A stretch of DNA of 24,280 nucleotides from an uncultured Collinsella sp. (GTDB lineage: Bacteria; Actinomycetota; Coriobacteriia; Coriobacteriales; Coriobacteriaceae): assembly GCA_900762325.1 (NCBI GenBank), contig CAAFGG010000021.1:1-24280 (forward strand). The letters run 5' to 3'. Each line of letters opens with the position of its first letter. Positions within the stretch are counted from its first letter, which is position 1. This document shows, in pieces, positions 21,891 to 24,280 of the stretch. Made by a program: the position numbers and the translations under genes. The notes under the pieces were generated by a model. The model was not told the origin of the DNA, made no database searches, and saw only the letters and a list, made by a program, of their open reading frames with translations.

Positions 21891-23234
21891 ATGAGCGAAC
21901 CCCTGCGCACCGTGAACGTCGGCCTGATCGGTCTGGGAACCGTCGGCGGCGGCGTGGCCCGTCTGATCAAGAGCCACCACGATGAGTATCTGGCAGCCTA
22001 CGGCATCGACCTTAAGCTGACCCGCGCCTGCGCGCTTGCTTGGGAGCAGGCCGAGGCGGCAGGCATTGAGCGCGAGGCCTTTACGAGCGACTGGCACGAT
22101 GTCGTCACCGACCCCGCCGTCGATATCGTCGTCGAGCTCATCGGCGGCGAGCACCCCGCGACCGAGATCTTCACCACCGCTTTCGAGAACGGCAAGCACG
22201 TCGTCTCTGCCAACAAGGCCCTGCTGGGCCGCCATGTCGAGACGCTCGCCGAGAAGGCGCGTGAGTGCGGCGTGCAGATTAAGTGCGAGGCCAGCTGCGG
22301 CGGCGGCATCCCCATTGTGAGCACGCTCGAGCACGACCTGGTGGGCAACAAGATCCTGACCATCGCCGGCATTCTCAACGGTACCACCAACTATATCCTG
22401 TCGCGCATGGACGCCGAGGGCGCCGATTACGCTGACGTGCTCGCCGACGCCCAGGCAAAGGGCTATGCCGAGGCCGACCCGTCCGCCGACGTCGACGGCT
22501 TCGACGCCGCCAGCAAGACGGCAATCCTCGCTTCCATCGGCTTTGGCACCCGTGTGACCACCGACGATGTCTACCAGCAGGGTATCCGTACCATCGGCGC
22601 CGAGGACATTGCCCAGGCCCGCGAGCTCGGCTACACCATCAAGCTGCTGGGCATCGCACGCAACACCGACGCCGGCGTCGACGTCCGCGTGCACCCCACG
22701 CTGATCCCCGCCGACCACATGCTTGCCAAGGTCAACGGCGCCATGAACGCTGTCTACGTGGTAGGCGACGCCGTGGGCGAGACCATGTTCTACGGTGCCG
22801 GCGCAGGCTCCTTCCCCACCGCGAGCGCCGTCGTGGGCGATATCCTGTCGCTCTCCGAGCAGATCAGCCGCGGCGTGGCTCCGCTGCCCGAGATTGAGCC
22901 CTATGGTCACAACCTCGCCTTTAAGCCCATGGACGAGCTCCAGACCAAGTACTATGTGCGCCTGAAGGTCGCCGACCGCGTGGGCGCCCTGTCCGAGACG
23001 GTCGACATCTTTGCCAAGCACAACATCTCGATCTCGCTCATCAACCAGGTCGAGGACGGCAAGTCGGGCGTCAGCGATGCCTGCTCGGTCATCTTCCTGA
23101 CGCACCGCGCGCTCGAGAAGGACGTCCAGGCTGCCGCCGCCGAGCTTGCCAGCGTCGACTGCGTGGCCGAGGTCGCCAACGTCCTGCGCATCGAGGACGT
23201 CGAGGCATGGACCGAAGGCGTCATGGCCAACTAG
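21891..23234 (+). CDS. hom: Homoserine dehydrogenase
   Basis: The 447-residue enzyme reduces aspartate semialdehyde to homoserine, the branch point to threonine, isoleucine and methionine. It has the nucleotide-binding GLIGLGTVGGG (about 11-21), VSANKALLG, the NGTTNYIL motif (about 165), DVDGFDAASKTAIL with the catalytic Lys, and a C-terminal ACT domain (about 360-435: KYYVRLKVADRVGALSETVDIF) for feedback control, usually by threonine. It is a single-function enzyme without the aspartokinase part. The ATG has GAAGGAG at 6 nt. No thrB or thrC follows; an intrinsic terminator closes the gene. Confidence 0.97.
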   Translation: MSEPLRTVNVGLIGLGTVGGGVARLIKSHHDEYLAAYGIDLKLTRACALAWEQAEAAGIEREAFTSDWHDVVTDPAVDIVVELIGGEHPATEIFTTAFENGKHVVSANKALLGRHVETLAEKARECGVQIKCEASCGGGIPIVSTLEHDLVGNKILTIAGILNGTTNYILSRMDAEGADYADVLADAQAKGYAEADPSADVDGFDAASKTAILASIGFGTRVTTDDVYQQGIRTIGAEDIAQARELGYTIKLLGIARNTDAGVDVRVHPTLIPADHMLAKVNGAMNAVYVVGDAVGETMFYGAGAGSFPTASAVVGDILSLSEQISRGVAPLPEIEPYGHNLAFKPMDELQTKYYVRLKVADRVGALSETVDIFAKHNISISLINQVEDGKSGVSDACSVIFLTHRALEKDVQAAAAELASVDCVAEVANVLRIEDVEAWTEGVMAN

Positions 23235-23265
23235 TTCGGTTCTCGGCAAGTCAAACAACGCATGA

Positions 23266-23300
23266 GGGGCTCCTATCCGATTGGATGGGAGCCCCCTTTA
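23266..23300 (+). terminator. Intrinsic terminator of hom
   Basis: GGGGCTC (23266-23272) pairs with GAGCCCC (23289-23295) and ATCC pairs with GGAT, with a 4-nt loop. CCTTTAGTT follows. It lies about 30 nt after the hom stop. Confidence 0.85.
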
Positions 23301-23343
23301 GTTACATTTTTCGAGCGAACTGGTCGACTAACGTTTGAACAAC

Positions 23344-23381
23344 TTGACCGTTCGTCGGCAACCGTGGATACCGTTTGCCGA
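23344..23381 (+). promoter_or_regulatory. Possible promoter and operator of the SDR gene
   Basis: TTGACC (23344-23349) is followed after 17 bp by GATACC (23367-23372), a weak -10. An imperfect palindrome, TCGGCAACCG (23355-23364) and CGTTTGCCGA (23372-23381) around a 7-nt centre, covers the spacer and -10. It could be a repressor site. It is about 75 nt before the SDR start. Confidence 0.4.
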
Positions 23382-23454
23382 TATGCGACGGCAGCTGTAT
23401 TTTGCCGCCGCTATGCTGTGCTGCGTATGTCCGCCCGCGATGAGAGGAAGCACC

Positions 23455-24204
23455 ATGTTGCTCGAGGGCAAGAAAGCAATCATCACCGGAGGCACGCGCG
23501 GTATCGGCTATGCGATCGCCTGCCGTTTTATCGAGGAAGGCGCTGCCGTCACCGTCTTTGGCTCGCGCCAGGAGACTGCCGACGCGGCGGTTGAGAAGCT
23601 GGTAGCCGCCTATCCCGACGCCAAGGTCTGGGGCCGCTCCTGCGACCTCACCTCGCTCGAGGCCGTGACCGAGGCCTTTACCCAGGCTGCAGCCGACATG
23701 GGCGGCTTGGACACGGTCGTCAACAACGCCGGCATCTCCCAGCGCTCGCCGCTGCTCAACTACACGGCAGAGGAGTTCGCCAAAGTTATGGACCTCAACG
23801 TCGTCGCCGTCTTTAATGGCCACCAGGCTGCCGCCAAGATCATGACCGAAGCCGGCCACGGCGGCACCATCACCACCACGAGCTCGATGGTCGCTAAGTA
23901 CGGTCAGCCCTCCGGCGTTGGCTACCCCACGTCCAAGTTCGCCGTCAACGGCATGGTCCAGTCGCTCTCGCGCGAGCTCGCCCCCATGGGCATTCGCGTC
24001 AATGCCGTAGCACCCGGTGTAACCAAAACCGACATGGTCGCCAACCTGCCAGAAGAGGTCATCAAGCCCATCATCGCCACCATTCCGCTGGGTCGCATGG
24101 GCGAGCCCGAGGATGTCGCCAACGCCTTTGTTTTCCTGGCGAGCGATATGTCCTCCTACGTCACGGGCGCCATCCTCCCCGTCGACGGAGCCGCCCGCTC
24201 CTAA
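23455..24204 (+). CDS. Short-chain dehydrogenase/reductase, BaiA/FabG-like
   Basis: The 249-residue protein is a classical SDR oxidoreductase with TGGTRGIG (11-18) for the cofactor, NNAG (90-93), Asn115, and the catalytic Ser (about 143), Tyr157 and Lys161 in YPTSK. FGSRQE after the second strand, with Arg where NAD-specific enzymes keep an acidic residue, hints at NADP(H). GYPTSK, APGV..TDM..LP.E and the VDGA ending recall BaiA-type 3-alpha-hydroxysteroid dehydrogenases as well as FabG reductases. The substrate cannot be fixed by sequence alone. The ATG at 23455 has AGAGGAAG about 5 nt upstream and starts at the family N-terminus; the frame extends 40 codons further without support. The 76 bases after it contain no gene start. 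Confidence 0.88.
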   Translation: MLLEGKKAIITGGTRGIGYAIACRFIEEGAAVTVFGSRQETADAAVEKLVAAYPDAKVWGRSCDLTSLEAVTEAFTQAAADMGGLDTVVNNAGISQRSPLLNYTAEEFAKVMDLNVVAVFNGHQAAAKIMTEAGHGGTITTTSSMVAKYGQPSGVGYPTSKFAVNGMVQSLSRELAPMGIRVNAVAPGVTKTDMVANLPEEVIKPIIATIPLGRMGEPEDVANAFVFLASDMSSYVTGAILPVDGAARS

Positions 24205-24280
24205 AGGTCGCAAGCCACAGCTTTAAACCTCAACCGAGCTCAACGCAAGAAGGCGCGCTGCCTGCATCAACCGCAGGCAG

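Noticed and set aside
21885..23258. Minus-strand ORF of 457 codons opposite hom
   Set aside because: It is a shadow of hom; no homology is recognised and there is no ribosome-binding site.

Overview
The window is chromosomal DNA from a high-GC Gram-positive gut bacterium. Gene content, codon use and repeat style fit the Coriobacteriia, most likely Collinsella or a close relative. This placement is an inference from recognised protein families, not from a database search. Nearly all of the window is housekeeping or metabolic. There is no phage, integrase or CRISPR array.

Layout, left to right. (1) Positions 1-420 hold no convincing protein gene. The minus strand folds like a 6S RNA. (2) The translation operon infC-rpmI-rplT lies on the minus strand (478-1662), with a strong terminator and an apparent ATA start for infC. 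(3) A tRNA-Leu(CAA) on the minus strand (2109-2195) is followed by a second, partial copy of its 3' end and terminator, with GC-rich hairpins between the copies. (4) On the minus strand follow a cytoplasmic transglutaminase-like protein, a 93-nt nested hairpin, class II fructose-bisphosphate aldolase (fba), an MBL-fold hydrolase, a full-length bifunctional Rel (p)ppGpp enzyme, and a RecJ nuclease fused to a RecQ-like helicase. The last three are close together and probably co-transcribed as recJ-rel-MBL. (5) On the plus strand is a BASS-family (bile acid:sodium symporter type) transporter, converging on cutC on the minus strand. (6) Positions 13496-15340 form a repeat-rich island. A PadR regulator, a HAAS/DUF1700 membrane protein and a short membrane protein that looks like a truncated DUF4097 partner lie between two almost identical 56-nt inverted-repeat elements. 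(7) A complete branched-chain amino acid (or related) ABC importer is on the minus strand: two tandem paralogous binding lipoproteins, then livH, livM, livG and livF. (8) On the plus strand are homoserine dehydrogenase (hom) with a clear terminator, and a BaiA/FabG-like short-chain dehydrogenase.

How the genes fit together. Liv import and hom both concern aspartate-family and branched-chain amino acids. Rel couples amino acid shortage to the stringent response. RecJ-helicase would supply unwinding and 5'-3' resection in one polypeptide. The BASS transporter and the BaiA-like dehydrogenase could both act on bile acids, but they are 10 kb apart and a shared role is only a suggestion.
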